Positions 1-8,887 of a stretch of 64,000 nucleotides of DNA are shown one piece after another. The position numbers and the translations under genes are program-made. The notes beneath the pieces are model-generated. The model was not told the DNA's origin, ran no database searches, and saw only the letters and a list, made by a program, of their open reading frames with translations. Source of the stretch: Pararhodobacter zhoushanensis (lineage in GTDB: Bacteria; Pseudomonadota; Alphaproteobacteria; Rhodobacterales; Rhodobacteraceae); NCBI RefSeq assembly GCF_003990445.1, contig NZ_REEZ01000004.1, forward strand, positions 248,001-312,000. The letters are read 5' to 3'. Position 1 is the first letter of the stretch. Every line of letters begins with the position of its first letter.

Positions 1-149
1 TCATCCGTCAGGAACAGGCGCAGGTCCTGACCGGCGGTGACGGTGCAGGTGGTGATCGGGATCGTCTCGAAGGTCACATCGCGACAGGTCGCCTGTGCCG
101 GGGCCGCAGCAAGGCCCAAAAGCAGGGCCGCAAGCGCGCTACGCGTCAT
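1..149 (-). CDS. Exported protein, DUF2233/phosphodiester glycosidase-like, 3' end outside window
   Basis: Only the first 49 codons are present; the gene runs off the left edge. The protein opens with a clear Sec signal peptide ([20 protein letters not shown], cleavage after AQA) followed by CRDVTFE...CTV...DLRLFL. That pattern, with a Cys just after the signal and another about 13 residues on, resembles the start of YigE-like DUF2233 proteins (NAGPA-type phosphodiester glycosidase fold). The ATG lies inside the end of rbfA (11-bp overlap), so the two are probably co-transcribed and translationally coupled. The family call rests on the N-terminus alone. Confidence 0.6.
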   Translation of the reverse strand, partial: MTRSALAALLLGLAAAPAQATCRDVTFETIPITTCTVTAGQDLRLFLTD

Positions 150-555
150 CGTCCTCGTCCGGCGCGGCCACATCGGCCTTGACGCGCGGGTCGTCAAACA
201 GACGCCGCGCCTCTTCCAGCCGGTCAAAGGTGCCATCCAGATCGAATTTCAGCTCAGGCGCATGTTTCAGCGCCATCTCGCGTGCCACCAGATGCCGCAG
301 CTCGGCCTTGTTGCGCTTGAGCCCGGCGAGAACCTCCTCGGCCCCCTCACCGCCCAGCGGCATGACATAGACCATGGCGTGGCGCAGATCGGTGGTGATG
401 GTCACCTCGGTCACGGTGATCGACACGCGCGACAGCTCGGGATCATGCAGCTCGCCGCGTGCGAAGACTTCGGCCAGCCGGTGCCGGATCACCTCGGCAA
501 CCCTGAGTTGCCGTTGCGAGGGGCCAGAGCCCTGAGAGAAACGTTTTGCGCACAT
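139..555 (-). CDS. rbfA: Ribosome-binding factor A
   Basis: 138-residue protein, usual RbfA length. It matures the 30S subunit by binding the 5' region of 16S rRNA during cold adaptation and late assembly. The N-terminus ([19 protein letters not shown]) and the central VSITVTEV...[12 protein letters not shown] strand region fit the KH-like RbfA fold; the C-terminus is acidic (EDDDA). An AGAGGAGA ribosome site lies just upstream of the ATG. It is divergent from dapB and overlaps the exported protein gene downstream. Confidence 0.95.
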   Translation of the reverse strand: MCAKRFSQGSGPSQRQLRVAEVIRHRLAEVFARGELHDPELSRVSITVTEVTITTDLRHAMVYVMPLGGEGAEEVLAGLKRNKAELRHLVAREMALKHAPELKFDLDGTFDRLEEARRLFDDPRVKADVAAPDEDDDA

Positions 556-645
556 GCTTCTCCTCTAGGCCATTCTCCGGCGCGCGAAAAGCGGTTTTCC
601 AACCTTGTGACGCAGGATAAGCAGGGCCCAACACAGGAGACCCCC

Positions 646-1455
646 ATGAGCAACAAACCCGGAATCGTGGTAAACGGCGTGTCAGGCCGGATGGGCCGCA
701 TGCTGGTGCAGGTGATCAACGCTTCCGACAAGGCCCGTCTGGCGGGCGCTCTGGAGCGTCCCGGCCACCCGTGGATCGGCAAGGATCTGGGGCTGATGCT
801 GGGCGGTGCGGCCAATGGCATAACGGTGTCCGACGATCCCGCCGCCACGCTCGGCGATGCGCAGGCCGTCGTCGATTTCACCGCCCCCGCCGCCACCGTC
901 GCGCTGGCCCCCGTCGCCATGGCGGCGGGCTGCGCGCATATCATCGGCACCACCGGCATGACCGCCGCCGACATCACGGCTATCGGTGAGGCTGCACAAA
1001 ACGGCGTGATCGTGCGCGCCGGGAACATGAGCCTCGGCGTCAACCTGCTGGTCGCCCTGACCCGCAAGGTGGCCGAGGCGCTCGATGCCGATTACGACAT
1101 CGAAGTCATCGAAGCCCACCACCGCCACAAGGTCGATGCCCCCTCGGGCACCGCGCTGATGCTGGGTCAGGCCGCCGCCGACGGCCGCGGCGTCGCGCTC
1201 AGCGATGCCGCCGTGCGCGGCCGCGATGGCATCACCGGCCCGCGTGAGCCGGGCAGTATCGGCTTTACAGCGATCCGCGGCGGCGACATCATTGGCGAGC
1301 ATGACGTGATGTTCGCCACCGACGGCGAACGCATCACCCTGCGCCACGTCGCGTCCGACCGCTCGGTCTTCGCCCGTGGCGCGCTGAAAGCCGCGCTCTG
1401 GGCACAGGGCCGCCCCAACGGCGAATACGACATGGCCGCCGTCCTCGGCCTGTAA
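646..1455 (+). CDS. dapB: 4-hydroxy-tetrahydrodipicolinate reductase
   Basis: Lysine/diaminopimelate pathway enzyme that reduces hydroxy-tetrahydrodipicolinate with NAD(P)H in the cytoplasm. It is 269 residues long, standard for the family. The start carries the dinucleotide-binding loop GVSGRMGRM (about residues 10-18), and the DapB signature [15 protein letters not shown] lies near residues 155-170, with the catalytic His pair and Lys. The reading frame is open far upstream, but the ATG at 646 follows an AGGAGA site and matches the family N-terminus. It converges on the HIT gene across a repeat element. Confidence 0.96.
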   Translation: MSNKPGIVVNGVSGRMGRMLVQVINASDKARLAGALERPGHPWIGKDLGLMLGGAANGITVSDDPAATLGDAQAVVDFTAPAATVALAPVAMAAGCAHIIGTTGMTAADITAIGEAAQNGVIVRAGNMSLGVNLLVALTRKVAEALDADYDIEVIEAHHRHKVDAPSGTALMLGQAAADGRGVALSDAAVRGRDGITGPREPGSIGFTAIRGGDIIGEHDVMFATDGERITLRHVASDRSVFARGALKAALWAQGRPNGEYDMAAVLGL

Positions 1456-1458
1456 CGG

Positions 1459-1553
1459 CCCATTTTCTGTCTGAAAATATCCTCGGGGGGTGAATTCGCT
1501 GAAAGCGAAGAGGGGGGTCCGAGGGCCCCCCATACCCCGCGCGAAGCGCTCAT
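1459..1553. repeat. Intergenic composite repeat, copy A (single arm)
   Basis: Lies between the convergent dapB and HIT genes. The core CATTTTCTGTC + AAATATCC + CGGGGGG occupies 1461-1490. It is followed by TGAATTC, a small hairpin TTCGCT-GAA-AGCGAA (1495-1509) and a G6/C6 stem (1512-1531). The same core recurs at five other sites in this window (copies B-F). Confidence 0.85.
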
Positions 1554-1582
1554 AGACCTGCGGCGTCAGCCGCTCCGCCAGA

Positions 1583-1966
1583 TTACTTCGGTTGCTCGAC
1601 CATCCGGCCCAGCCAGCGCCCGGCCAGAATATGCACATGCAGATGCGGCACTTCCTGCACGCCATTCTCGCCCGCGTTCGACAGCAGACGATACCCGTCG
1701 CCCCCCTCGCCCGGCTGCACGCCCAGTTCCTTGCACACCGCACCAATGGCGGCGACATAGTCTGCGCGTTCGGCGTCCGAAGCTTCCAGCGCGAAGTGGT
1801 CAAACGTCACATAGGGCCCCTTGGGGATCACCAGCACATGATCGGGCGCTTGCGGGCGGATGTCGTGGAAGGCCAGCGAATGCTCGGTTTCCAGCAGTTT
1901 TTTACAAGGGATCTCGCCGCGCAGGATCTTGGCGAAGATGTTCTGGTCGTCATAGCTATAGGCCAA
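1583..1966 (-). CDS. HIT family nucleotide-binding protein
   Basis: Histidine-triad hydrolase/transferase acting on purine nucleotide conjugates (Hint/HinT group). The catalytic motif HLHVHILAG is near the C-terminus, and the N-terminal NIFAKILRGEIPCKK block is typical. Of the possible starts I chose TTG at 1966: it gives the family N-terminus (AYSYDDQNIF), 127 residues, and has a GGAGAG site upstream. The longer frame to 2065 would overlap the neighbouring gene and add unrelated sequence. The gene is downstream of the exported protein at 1983-2417 on the same strand, gap 16 bases. Confidence 0.92.
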   Translation of the reverse strand: MAYSYDDQNIFAKILRGEIPCKKLLETEHSLAFHDIRPQAPDHVLVIPKGPYVTFDHFALEASDAERADYVAAIGAVCKELGVQPGEGGDGYRLLSNAGENGVQEVPHLHVHILAGRWLGRMVEQPK

Positions 1967-1982
1967 TTTGGCTCTCCGGCAC

Positions 1983-2417
1983 TTACTTGTTGTCGCAGAT
2001 TTCGGGCAGAACGGGGCCCCAGACCGGGCAGAAGTCCTGCGCGGCGTACCAATCATCCGGGGCACCGATGGCGCTGTGAATCGGCACCCACGCGTGAACT
2101 GACCGTTGAAGCAAGGCTTGCATCGTCGTGTTGTCCATCATCGGATCGATTTCGCCCCGCCGGTAAGCTGGCGTGTCCTCGAGCTTGATCGCAGCACCGC
2201 CCGGGCGCTGTGCAGTGCCCGAGGCGAAGGCGACGTCGCCCTCGACCCGCAGGTCCGAGACGACGAAGTCGACCGGGGCACCCAGCGACCACTCGGCGCT
2301 GGACCGCAGGGCGTCCATCAGGTCGGCGCGCAGCGGGGTGCCGCGCGCCGGTTCTTCCCACGCCTGAGCAGCACCTGGCAGGGCCAGAGCAACGATCAGC
2401 GCGAGCGTTTTACGCAT
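1983..2417 (-). CDS. Exported protein of unknown function
   Basis: 144 residues with a strong signal peptide (MRKTLALIVALALPGAAQA) and a mature part without a motif I recognise. Near the C-terminus it has SAIGAPDDWY...FCPVWGPVLPEICDNK with two cysteines that could form a disulfide. The ATG overlaps the aldehyde dehydrogenase stop by 8 bases, so it is coupled to that gene. Periplasmic location is inferred from the signal peptide; the function is unknown. Confidence 0.8.
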   Translation of the reverse strand: MRKTLALIVALALPGAAQAWEEPARGTPLRADLMDALRSSAEWSLGAPVDFVVSDLRVEGDVAFASGTAQRPGGAAIKLEDTPAYRRGEIDPMMDNTTMQALLQRSVHAWVPIHSAIGAPDDWYAAQDFCPVWGPVLPEICDNK

Positions 2418-3855
2418 CTTCAGCCGACCAGCCCGAGACGGCTTTGATCTCGAGGAAATCCTCGATGCCAAAAACACCGCCTTCGCGCCCACGACCCGAG
2501 GCTTTCATGCCGCCAAAGGGCGAGCCCCGGCCGCGCGATTTGCCGTTCATTTCCACCATGCCCGAGCGCAGGCGGCGGGCCAGACGGTTGCGCTTGGCAC
2601 CGTCTTCGGACTGCACATAGTTGGTCAACCCGTAGACCGTGTCATTGGCGATGCGCAGCGCGTCGGCTTCATCCTCGAACGGGATGATCGACAGCACCGG
2701 GCCAAAGATTTCCTCGCGCGCGATGGTCATGTCGTTGTTCACGTCAGCGAAGACCGTCGGGCGTACAAAGTAGCCGCGGTTCAGACCGTCCGGGCGGCCA
2801 AGTCCCCCGGCGACCAGACGCGCGCCCTCGTCGATGCCCTTCTGGATCAGGCCCTGAATCTTGTCGAACTGCGCTTCGCTGACCACCGGGCCGATATGGT
2901 TGCCGCTGTCATGCGCCGTGGCGACCTTGGTCTTCTCGGCGGTGGCGGCGGCGATCTCGACGGCCTTGTCATAGATCGAGCGTTCCACCAGCATCCGCGT
3001 CGGCGCGTTGCACGACTGGCCGGTGTTGTTGAAGCATTGCCGGGCGCCGCGCATCACGGCTTTCTCGTCGGCATCGGCGAAGACGATGTTCGCACCCTTG
3101 CCGCCCAGTTCCAGATGGATGTGCTTGAGCGTCTCGGCGGCATTCTTGGAAATGGCGATGCCCGCGCGGGTCGAGCCGGTGAAGCTGACCATGTCCACAT
3201 CCGGGTGGCCCGACAGCTGCGTGCCGACGCCGGGGCCGTCACCGTTCACAAGGTTGAACACGCCCGCAGGCACGCCCGCTTCATCGAGGATCTCGGCGAA
3301 CAGCATCGACGACAGCGGCGCGATTTCCGAGGGTTTCAGCACCATCGTGCAGCCCGCCAGCAGCGCCGGGATCACCTTGAGCGTGACCTGATTCATCGGC
3401 CAGTTCCACGGCGTGATCAGCGCGCAGACACCGACCGCTTCCTTGATGATGCGGTCTTCGGTGGCTTTTTCGCTGAGCGGCGTCTCAAACTCGACCTGAT
3501 CAAAGGCGCGGATGAAGTTCTCGATATGCCAGGTGCCCGAGCCGGACTGGCTGGTCTTGGCCATGTCGATCGGCGCGCCCATCTCAAGGCTGATCGCTTC
3601 GCCCATCTCGTCGTTGCGGCGTTTGTAAACTTCAAGGATCCGCTTCACCAATTCCAGACGCTCGGCCGGCGGGGTCTCCATGAACCCCGGCAGCGCGGCG
3701 CGCGCGGCGGCGACGGCGGCGTTGGTGTCGGCTTCGCCACCCAGCGAGATGACCGCACAGGCCTCTTCGGTCGAGGGATCGATCACCTCGATGTCACGCC
3801 CGGCGATTGGCGCAACCCAGGCGCCATTGATATAGAAATTGCGCTTGTCCAGCAT
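2410..3855 (-). CDS. NAD(P)-dependent aldehyde dehydrogenase
   Basis: 481-residue ALDH superfamily enzyme oxidising an unidentified aldehyde to the acid. Visible motifs are TPWNWPMNQ (cofactor site), KPSE, FTGSTRAG (glycine loop), the general base Glu in LELGGKG, and the nucleophile Cys in NTGQSCNAPTR. The ATG at 3855 is preceded by GGAGG; the longer frame to 3942 lacks family sequence. It heads a run with the exported protein and the HIT protein on the minus strand. The motifs do not fix the substrate. Confidence 0.93.
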   Translation of the reverse strand: MLDKRNFYINGAWVAPIAGRDIEVIDPSTEEACAVISLGGEADTNAAVAAARAALPGFMETPPAERLELVKRILEVYKRRNDEMGEAISLEMGAPIDMAKTSQSGSGTWHIENFIRAFDQVEFETPLSEKATEDRIIKEAVGVCALITPWNWPMNQVTLKVIPALLAGCTMVLKPSEIAPLSSMLFAEILDEAGVPAGVFNLVNGDGPGVGTQLSGHPDVDMVSFTGSTRAGIAISKNAAETLKHIHLELGGKGANIVFADADEKAVMRGARQCFNNTGQSCNAPTRMLVERSIYDKAVEIAAATAEKTKVATAHDSGNHIGPVVSEAQFDKIQGLIQKGIDEGARLVAGGLGRPDGLNRGYFVRPTVFADVNNDMTIAREEIFGPVLSIIPFEDEADALRIANDTVYGLTNYVQSEDGAKRNRLARRLRSGMVEMNGKSRGRGSPFGGMKASGRGREGGVFGIEDFLEIKAVSGWSAEDA

Positions 3856-3954
3856 TGTGGCCTCCAAACCTAGCACCCCTGCGGGGAGTTTCCGCGGCAG
3901 ACTGTCACTCTGCCAAGTTGAGGGCAAGGGGGACGACGGCACGTCTCGGCTGGG

Positions 3955-4623
3955 TCAGAAATTCGACCAGACGCTCAGGCGGACCGCTTCGATCCGTTCG
4001 CCGGGGGGCACAACCCCTTCGGCGACCAGCATCATCCGCCCCAGACGCACCCCGACCGCCGGGCGCAGACGGGTGTAGCGGCCATAGCGTGTGGTGGCGT
4101 GGGTGACGCCGAGCATGGCCAGCCAGCGGTCGCCCCGCCAGCCGATCTGGCTGCTCAGGTCGGTGTCCAGCTCACGGCCAAAATAGCCAGTCCCCTGATA
4201 CAGCCTCACCCCGCCGCGCATCCACAGATTGCCCCGCGAGGTGTCAAATCCCCGGCCCAGATCAATGCCGGTCATCAGCCGATAAGTCACCGCGCGCCAA
4301 GGTTCATAGCGAACACCCGCCGAGACCCCCCAGACCAGCCCGCCGGGCAGATCCGGCGGATGCCAGCGGGCAAAGACATTGGCCTGATCCAGTTGCGTGG
4401 TGATCGTGAAGCTGCCGCCAAGCGTCACGCGCCTGCGCAGTCCGAATTCGGCGTAGGTTTCGGTTTGCAGCGGTCGCCAGTCGCCCGCTGCGGGCAAGGT
4501 GGACGTGGTCGACAAAAAGATGCCGCCCACCTCCCGGGGCCAAGGTCCGGCCGCCGCCGCCCCGGCGGCCAGGATACTCGTAACGCACAACACAAGCAGG
4601 CGGGCGCAAACGCGGTGTTTCAT
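3955..4623 (-). CDS. Exported, possibly outer-membrane, protein
   Basis: 222 residues with a signal peptide (about residues 1-25, ending GAAAA). The remainder is rich in alternating polar/aromatic stretches (YAEFGLRRRVTLGGSFTITT, RLMTGIDLGRGFD) and ends in a C-terminal Phe (SVWSNF), features typical of small beta-barrel outer-membrane proteins. I do not recognise a named family. It is divergent from the peroxiredoxin gene. Confidence 0.75.
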   Translation of the reverse strand: MKHRVCARLLVLCVTSILAAGAAAAGPWPREVGGIFLSTTSTLPAAGDWRPLQTETYAEFGLRRRVTLGGSFTITTQLDQANVFARWHPPDLPGGLVWGVSAGVRYEPWRAVTYRLMTGIDLGRGFDTSRGNLWMRGGVRLYQGTGYFGRELDTDLSSQIGWRGDRWLAMLGVTHATTRYGRYTRLRPAVGVRLGRMMLVAEGVVPPGERIEAVRLSVWSNF

Positions 4624-4779
4624 CGCGCTACTTCACGGTGAAATAGTTAACGAACGGTAAAAACCGGCGCAGTCTTGCCGTAATGATGGCTGAATCAGCA
4701 AAGACCGGACGAAGCATCTTCTTTCACGCGGTCCAAGCCCCTATGTCGGTAGCAGGACATCCCAAAAAGGAGCGCACTG

Positions 4780-5433
4780 ATGGGCCTTCGCATTAATGAC
4801 GTCGCACCGGATTTTACCGCGGAAACGACCAAGGGCACGCTGAACTGGCACGATTATATCGGTGACAGCTACACCGTTTTGTTCAGCCACCCCAAAGACT
4901 TCACCCCCGTCTGCACCACCGAGTTCTCTGCCGCGGCCAAGCTGCAGGGCGACTTTGCCAAGCGCAATTGCAAACTGGCCGGGATCTCGATCGACGGCGT
5001 GTCCGAGCACGACAAGTGGATGGCCGACGTCAAGACCTATGGCGGCACAGCGCCTGACTTCCCGATCATCGCCGACCCGGATCTGAAGGTCGCCAAGCTT
5101 TATGACATGCTGCCGGCTGAGGCCTATCTGCCCGACGGTCGCACCCCCAACGACACCGCCACCGTGCGCACCACCTTCATCATCGGGCCGGACAAGAAAA
5201 TCCGCCTGATGCTGATCTACCCGATGTCGGTGGGCCGCAACTTCAGCGAGATCCTGCGCGCGCTGGATGCCATCCGCCAGACTGACAGCCAGCCCTTCGC
5301 CACGCCCGCCGACTGGCAGCCGGGCGACGATGTGATCGTGGCGCTCTCGGTCTCGACCGAGGACGCGAAGACCCGCTTCGGTGCGCTGGACGTACCGCTG
5401 CCCTATCTGCGCAAGGCCAAAGCGCCGAACTGA
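4780..5433 (+). CDS. 1-Cys peroxiredoxin (Prx6 type)
   Basis: 217 residues, the usual length for Prx6-type enzymes, which reduce H2O2 and organic peroxides in the cytoplasm. The peroxidatic Cys45 is in HPKDFTPVCTTE. The long C-terminal domain (LRALDAIRQTD...PADWQPGDDVIV) separates it from 2-Cys AhpC. An AAGGAG site precedes the ATG. It stands alone between two minus-strand groups. Confidence 0.96.
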   Translation: MGLRINDVAPDFTAETTKGTLNWHDYIGDSYTVLFSHPKDFTPVCTTEFSAAAKLQGDFAKRNCKLAGISIDGVSEHDKWMADVKTYGGTAPDFPIIADPDLKVAKLYDMLPAEAYLPDGRTPNDTATVRTTFIIGPDKKIRLMLIYPMSVGRNFSEILRALDAIRQTDSQPFATPADWQPGDDVIVALSVSTEDAKTRFGALDVPLPYLRKAKAPN

Positions 5434-5485
5434 TCGCCGCTTTGTCCTGACCGGAACCGCCCGTGCCCCCAAGACGCGGGCGGTT

Positions 5486-5758
5486 TCATTTAGATCCCGG
5501 TGTGCCGGCCGGATGCCCCGGCCCCCAGACCCGCATTGCGTCACGGGCCAACATGCTGGCCTCGGCACGCTCCAGCCGCGCCCGCGCTGCACCGGGATCA
5601 CCGGTTTGCGCCAGCGCGCGGGTCCAGAGCCTGAGCGCCGAGCGCGCGCTCCACGGCAGCGCCGCCTGTTGCAACCAAGCCCGCAGCCCCGGCGGCAGCG
5701 CATCATGCGCCCGCATCGAGCCTGCCCGGCGGCGCAGTCCGGTGGACAGGTTGCGCAT
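5486..5758 (-). CDS. Small DUF6525-like protein
   Basis: 90 residues, basic and Ala/Arg-rich, with the pattern LPPGLRAWLQQAALPWSARSALRLWTRA followed by a helical ARLERAEASMLARD segment. I recall this arrangement from DUF6525 proteins of Rhodobacteraceae, whose function is unknown. It starts 3 bases after the stop of the COG0523 GTPase gene, so it is the second gene of that transcript and may share its metal-dependent regulation. Confidence 0.65.
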   Translation of the reverse strand: MRNLSTGLRRRAGSMRAHDALPPGLRAWLQQAALPWSARSALRLWTRALAQTGDPGAARARLERAEASMLARDAMRVWGPGHPAGTPGSK

Positions 5759-5761
5759 CGC

Positions 5762-6952
5762 TTACTGACCCCAGCGCGGGAAGGGATCGGGCATCGCGGC
5801 CCAGTCGGCAGGGGTGAAATCGTCGCCGGTCAGGCAGTTATCAAGCCGCGCGCGGATCGCCGCCTCGTCCATCTCGGCACCGATGAACACCAGTTCTTGC
5901 CGCCGGTCGCCCCAAGGCTTGGCCCAATGCATCTGCATCTGGTCCAGCATGCGGGGATCCTGCGGCCAGCGCCCCTTTGGGACCGAGGCCCACCAGCGCC
6001 CCAGCGGCGTGACCGACGACAACGCCCCGGCCAGACTGAACTCGGCCACCCAATCGGGGCGTGTGGCGATCCAGAAATGCCCCTTGGCGCGAATCACCCC
6101 GGGCAGCGGGCCGTTCAGCGCGTCGTGGATTCGCTGCGGATCAAAGGGACGGCGCGCGCGGTAGACAAAGCTGCGGATGCCGTATTCCTCGGTTTCGGGT
6201 GTGTGGTTGGCGAAGCCGTAAAGCTCCTTGGCCCACAGCGGATGCTCCTGTGCGCGGTCGAAATCAAACCGCCCGGTCGCCAGAATGTCGCGGGCCGGGA
6301 CGCGCGATTGATCGGTCTCGATCAGCTTGGCGTCAGGGTTCAGGGCCCTGATGATCTTGCGCGCCGCGTCCAGCCGCTCGGGGCCTGCGTCGGTGACTTT
6401 GTTCAGCACGATGACATCGGCGAACTCCATCTGTTCGGTCAACAGCGTGACCAACTGGCGGTCATCCCCGTCGCCCGCTGTTTCGCCCCGGTCGGACAGC
6501 GCGTCATGGCTGGCGAAATCGCGCAGCAGGTTCACCGCGTCCACCACTGTCACCATCGTATCCAGCCGCGCCACGTCGTCCAGCGCTTCGCCATCTTCAT
6601 CGCGGAAAGCGAAAGTGGCAGCGACGGGCAGAGGTTCGGCGATGCCGGTGGATTCGATGAGCAGATAGTCAAAGCGTCCCTCACTGGCCAAGGCGCGCAC
6701 CTCGGCCAGCAGATCGCCGCGCAGGGTGCAGCAGATGCAGCCGTTCGACATCTCGACCAGTCGTTCCTGTCCCTGCCGCAGATCGACCCCGGCGGCGACC
6801 AGATCCGCGTCGATGTTCACCTCGGACATATCGTTGACGATCACCGCGACACGCAGGCCTTCGCGGTTGTTGAGAACGTGGTTAAGCAGCGTGGTCTTGC
6901 CCGCGCCCAGAAAGCCGGAGAGCACGGTGACGGGAAGGCGAGGAGAAGGCAT
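5762..6952 (-). CDS. COG0523 (CobW/ZagA-type) GTP-dependent metal chaperone
   Basis: 396-residue G3E GTPase. Walker [10 protein letters not shown] sits at about residues 12-20, the metal-binding CxCC motif is in [11 protein letters not shown], the guanine-specificity NKVTD follows, and a CobW C-terminal domain is present. Members of this family insert or deliver metals (cobalt, zinc, others). Here a Zur-like palindrome covers the promoter (6967-6995), which favours a zinc role. The ATG at 6952 is chosen because it begins the conserved [14 protein letters not shown]; longer frames cross the operator. The DUF6525-like gene follows. Confidence 0.92.
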   Translation of the reverse strand: MPSPRLPVTVLSGFLGAGKTTLLNHVLNNREGLRVAVIVNDMSEVNIDADLVAAGVDLRQGQERLVEMSNGCICCTLRGDLLAEVRALASEGRFDYLLIESTGIAEPLPVAATFAFRDEDGEALDDVARLDTMVTVVDAVNLLRDFASHDALSDRGETAGDGDDRQLVTLLTEQMEFADVIVLNKVTDAGPERLDAARKIIRALNPDAKLIETDQSRVPARDILATGRFDFDRAQEHPLWAKELYGFANHTPETEEYGIRSFVYRARRPFDPQRIHDALNGPLPGVIRAKGHFWIATRPDWVAEFSLAGALSSVTPLGRWWASVPKGRWPQDPRMLDQMQMHWAKPWGDRRQELVFIGAEMDEAAIRARLDNCLTGDDFTPADWAAMPDPFPRWGQ

Positions 6953-6966
6953 GGTCGGTCTCTGTA

Positions 6967-6995
6967 TTGGTATGTGATAACATAACATATACCAA
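6967..6995. promoter_or_regulatory. Zur-like operator upstream of the COG0523 GTPase
   Basis: A 29-bp near-palindrome: 10-bp outer arms TTGGTATRTG / CAYATACCAA with one mismatch around a 9-base AT-rich centre. Inside it is TGTTAT-GTT-ATCACA on the minus strand, close to the TGTTAT..ATAACA core of Zur sites. It ends 15 bases before the GTPase ATG, so bound repressor would block transcription. It could also affect the divergent LolA-like gene. Identification as Zur is inferred from pattern and context. Confidence 0.65.
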
Positions 6996-7092
6996 GGCGA
7001 CGCCGCCCCGCAACCGGAACGTCGCGCGTTTGTGTGGGGGCGTGACCGAAATCTGTGCTGTAACCGCCGCATCGGCGCGCTATCTAATGGGT

Positions 7093-7710
7093 ATGAAACG
7101 CCGCATGCTTCTTGCCACGATGGGCCTTGCTGCCCTTGCCGCCGCGACCCCGGCCTTTGCGGATCCGATTCCGCTGGCCGAGATTTCGCGATATTTCAAC
7201 AGCTTCCGCACAGCGCAGGCGGATTTCACGCAGGTGAACCCGGATGGATCGCTGTCCACTGGCCGGTTGATGATCCACCGGCCCGGCCGCGTCCGGTTCG
7301 AGTATGATCCGCCGGAACAGACGCTGGTCATGGCCGCGTCGGGCTCGGTGAACATCTTCGATGCCCGCTCGAACACCGGGCCGTCGACCTATCCGCTAAG
7401 CCGTACGCCGCTCAATCTGATCCTGGACGACACGGTGAACCTGAGCCGCGCGCGCATGGTCGTGCAGCATTTTGAGGACGGGCCGACCACGAATGTCGTG
7501 GCGCAGGACCCCGAGCACCCGGAATACGGCAATATCCGGCTGGTGTTCAGCGCCAACCCGACCGAGCTGCGCCAATGGGTGGTCACCGACGACTCCGGAC
7601 AGGAGACGACGGTTATTCTGGGTACATTGCGCACCGGCGTTTCGCTGGGATCGCTGCTGTTCAACCTCGATTCCGAGATGCAGCGCCGCGGGCTGGTGTC
7701 GAACCGTTAA
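7093..7710 (+). CDS. lolA: LolA-like outer-membrane lipoprotein carrier protein
   Basis: 205 residues with signal peptide ([23 protein letters not shown]). The mature part carries LolA-like features: [13 protein letters not shown], then [23 protein letters not shown] and [12 protein letters not shown]. LolA ferries lipoproteins across the periplasm from LolCDE to the outer membrane. I chose the second of two nearby ATGs (7087, 7093) since it begins MKRR; either is possible. It is divergent from the COG0523 gene, and its stop codon overlaps the convergent transglycosylase stop. Confidence 0.88.
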   Translation: MKRRMLLATMGLAALAAATPAFADPIPLAEISRYFNSFRTAQADFTQVNPDGSLSTGRLMIHRPGRVRFEYDPPEQTLVMAASGSVNIFDARSNTGPSTYPLSRTPLNLILDDTVNLSRARMVVQHFEDGPTTNVVAQDPEHPEYGNIRLVFSANPTELRQWVVTDDSGQETTVILGTLRTGVSLGSLLFNLDSEMQRRGLVSNR

Positions 7711-8291
7711 CGCCGCCCGCAGGTTCTGAGCTGCTGGTCATACATCACCGCGCGGTTGGCGACGTTGTCGGCAACCGCGATCAGCCATGCCTGGTTGCGG
7801 TAGCTGCCGCGCGCATAACCGGTGTTACCCTCATGATAGGCCAGATACAGCTCGCGGGCGTTGGCGGGGTGAATGTTGTTGGCGCGCTGGGCTTCGGCCG
7901 CGTACCAGCCGATGAAATCGGTCGCATCGCGGATGTCATCACGCTGGGCGCGGCGGTTGCGGGTCGCAGCCTGATATTCGTCCCAGGTGCCGTCCAGCGC
8001 CTGGCTATAGCCATAGGCCGAAGATTGGCGTCCCAGGGGAATCACCCCCAGCGCATAACGATGCGGGGTGCGGGCACCGCCGTCGAATCGGCTTTCAGCG
8101 TGGATAATCGCCATTTGCACCGGAACCGGCACATTCCACTCGCGCTCGGTATCGCGCATGGCGCGTAAATAGGCGGGCCGCTCGCTGGCCAGCGCGCAGG
8201 CGTCGTCGAGATTTCGCGGCGGCGAATGGTCGCGTCCACCACAGGACGCCACCAGAAAGGCCACCGCCATCAGGCGGAGAACACTGGTCAT
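7707..8291 (-). CDS. Lipoprotein lytic transglycosylase (SLT domain)
   Basis: 194 residues with a lipoprotein signal: hydrophobic stretch then lipobox VASC (Cys17), so probably membrane anchored. The SLT-like domain shows the catalytic Glu in IIHAESRFDGGA, the SAYGYSQAL (GLMQ-type) segment and AYHEG near the C-terminus. It cleaves peptidoglycan glycan strands. The ATG at 8291 gives a proper lipoprotein leader; the frame extends to 8513 without family sequence. Its stop overlaps that of lolA. Confidence 0.88.
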   Translation of the reverse strand: MTSVLRLMAVAFLVASCGGRDHSPPRNLDDACALASERPAYLRAMRDTEREWNVPVPVQMAIIHAESRFDGGARTPHRYALGVIPLGRQSSAYGYSQALDGTWDEYQAATRNRRAQRDDIRDATDFIGWYAAEAQRANNIHPANARELYLAYHEGNTGYARGSYRNQAWLIAVADNVANRAVMYDQQLRTCGRR

Positions 8292-8394
8292 CAAACTGCC
8301 TCGGTCGTTTTTTCGTCTTTTTTTTATTGGTAACCGATTTCGCAAAGATTTGAAACGACCTTGCGGTAACAACCCGGTGCACATTGCGAATCCC

Positions 8395-8452
8395 GTTGGG
8401 ACACCGCCGATCGTGACACATTTTTGCCTTAATCTGGTCACTGTTGGGACAC
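8395..8452. repeat. Direct repeat GTTGGGACAC upstream of hspQ
   Basis: GTTGGGACAC occurs at 8395-8404 and again at 8443-8452, spaced 48 bases start to start, in the 251-base divergent region between the transglycosylase and hspQ. It could be a binding site for a regulator of either gene; no known motif is recognised. The rest of the gap holds no gene I can support. Confidence 0.35.
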
Positions 8453-8542
8453 GTTTCACAGACTGTTTCCGTACGATCACGACGCTTGTTATGGACGTTT
8501 GCCCGCGAGTCACGCTAGAAAACAGCGATGACAGGAGCGTTC

Positions 8543-8869
8543 ATGCTGCAGACGCAGGCAAAATTCAGTCTTGGCCAAGTGGTCCGCCACCGGAAACACC
8601 CGTTCCGCGGGGTGGTTTTTGATGTCGACGCCATATTTGCCAACACGCAGGACTGGTACGACGCGATTCCTGAAGAAAGCCGTCCGAGCAAGGACCAGCC
8701 GTTCTACCACCTGCTGGCCGAGAACGATAACAGCTACTACGTCGCCTATGTGTCCGAACAGAACCTCGAGGCGGATGACACGGGCGAGCCTGTGGACCAT
8801 CCCGATTTGCCCGATCTGTTCGGCGATTTCGAGAATGGCTATTATCCGCTTCAGGTTGATCTGAACTGA
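8543..8869 (+). CDS. hspQ: Heat shock protein HspQ (YccV-like)
   Basis: 108 residues. The pattern KFSLGQVVRHRKHPFRGVVFDVD, DQPFYHLLAE and YVAYVSEQNL matches HspQ, a hemimethylated-DNA-binding/Lon-adaptor type protein. An AGGAG site precedes the ATG at 8543, which was preferred over an in-frame ATG five codons upstream (8528). Confidence 0.9.
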   Translation: MLQTQAKFSLGQVVRHRKHPFRGVVFDVDAIFANTQDWYDAIPEESRPSKDQPFYHLLAENDNSYYVAYVSEQNLEADDTGEPVDHPDLPDLFGDFENGYYPLQVDLN

Positions 8870-8887
8870 TAAAGCGAGGCTGTCGCA

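Noticed and set aside
1456-1582. Possible short genes inside the composite repeats
   Set aside because: The frames are broken by the G/C hairpins and not conserved between copies; the copies share structure, not coding sequence.
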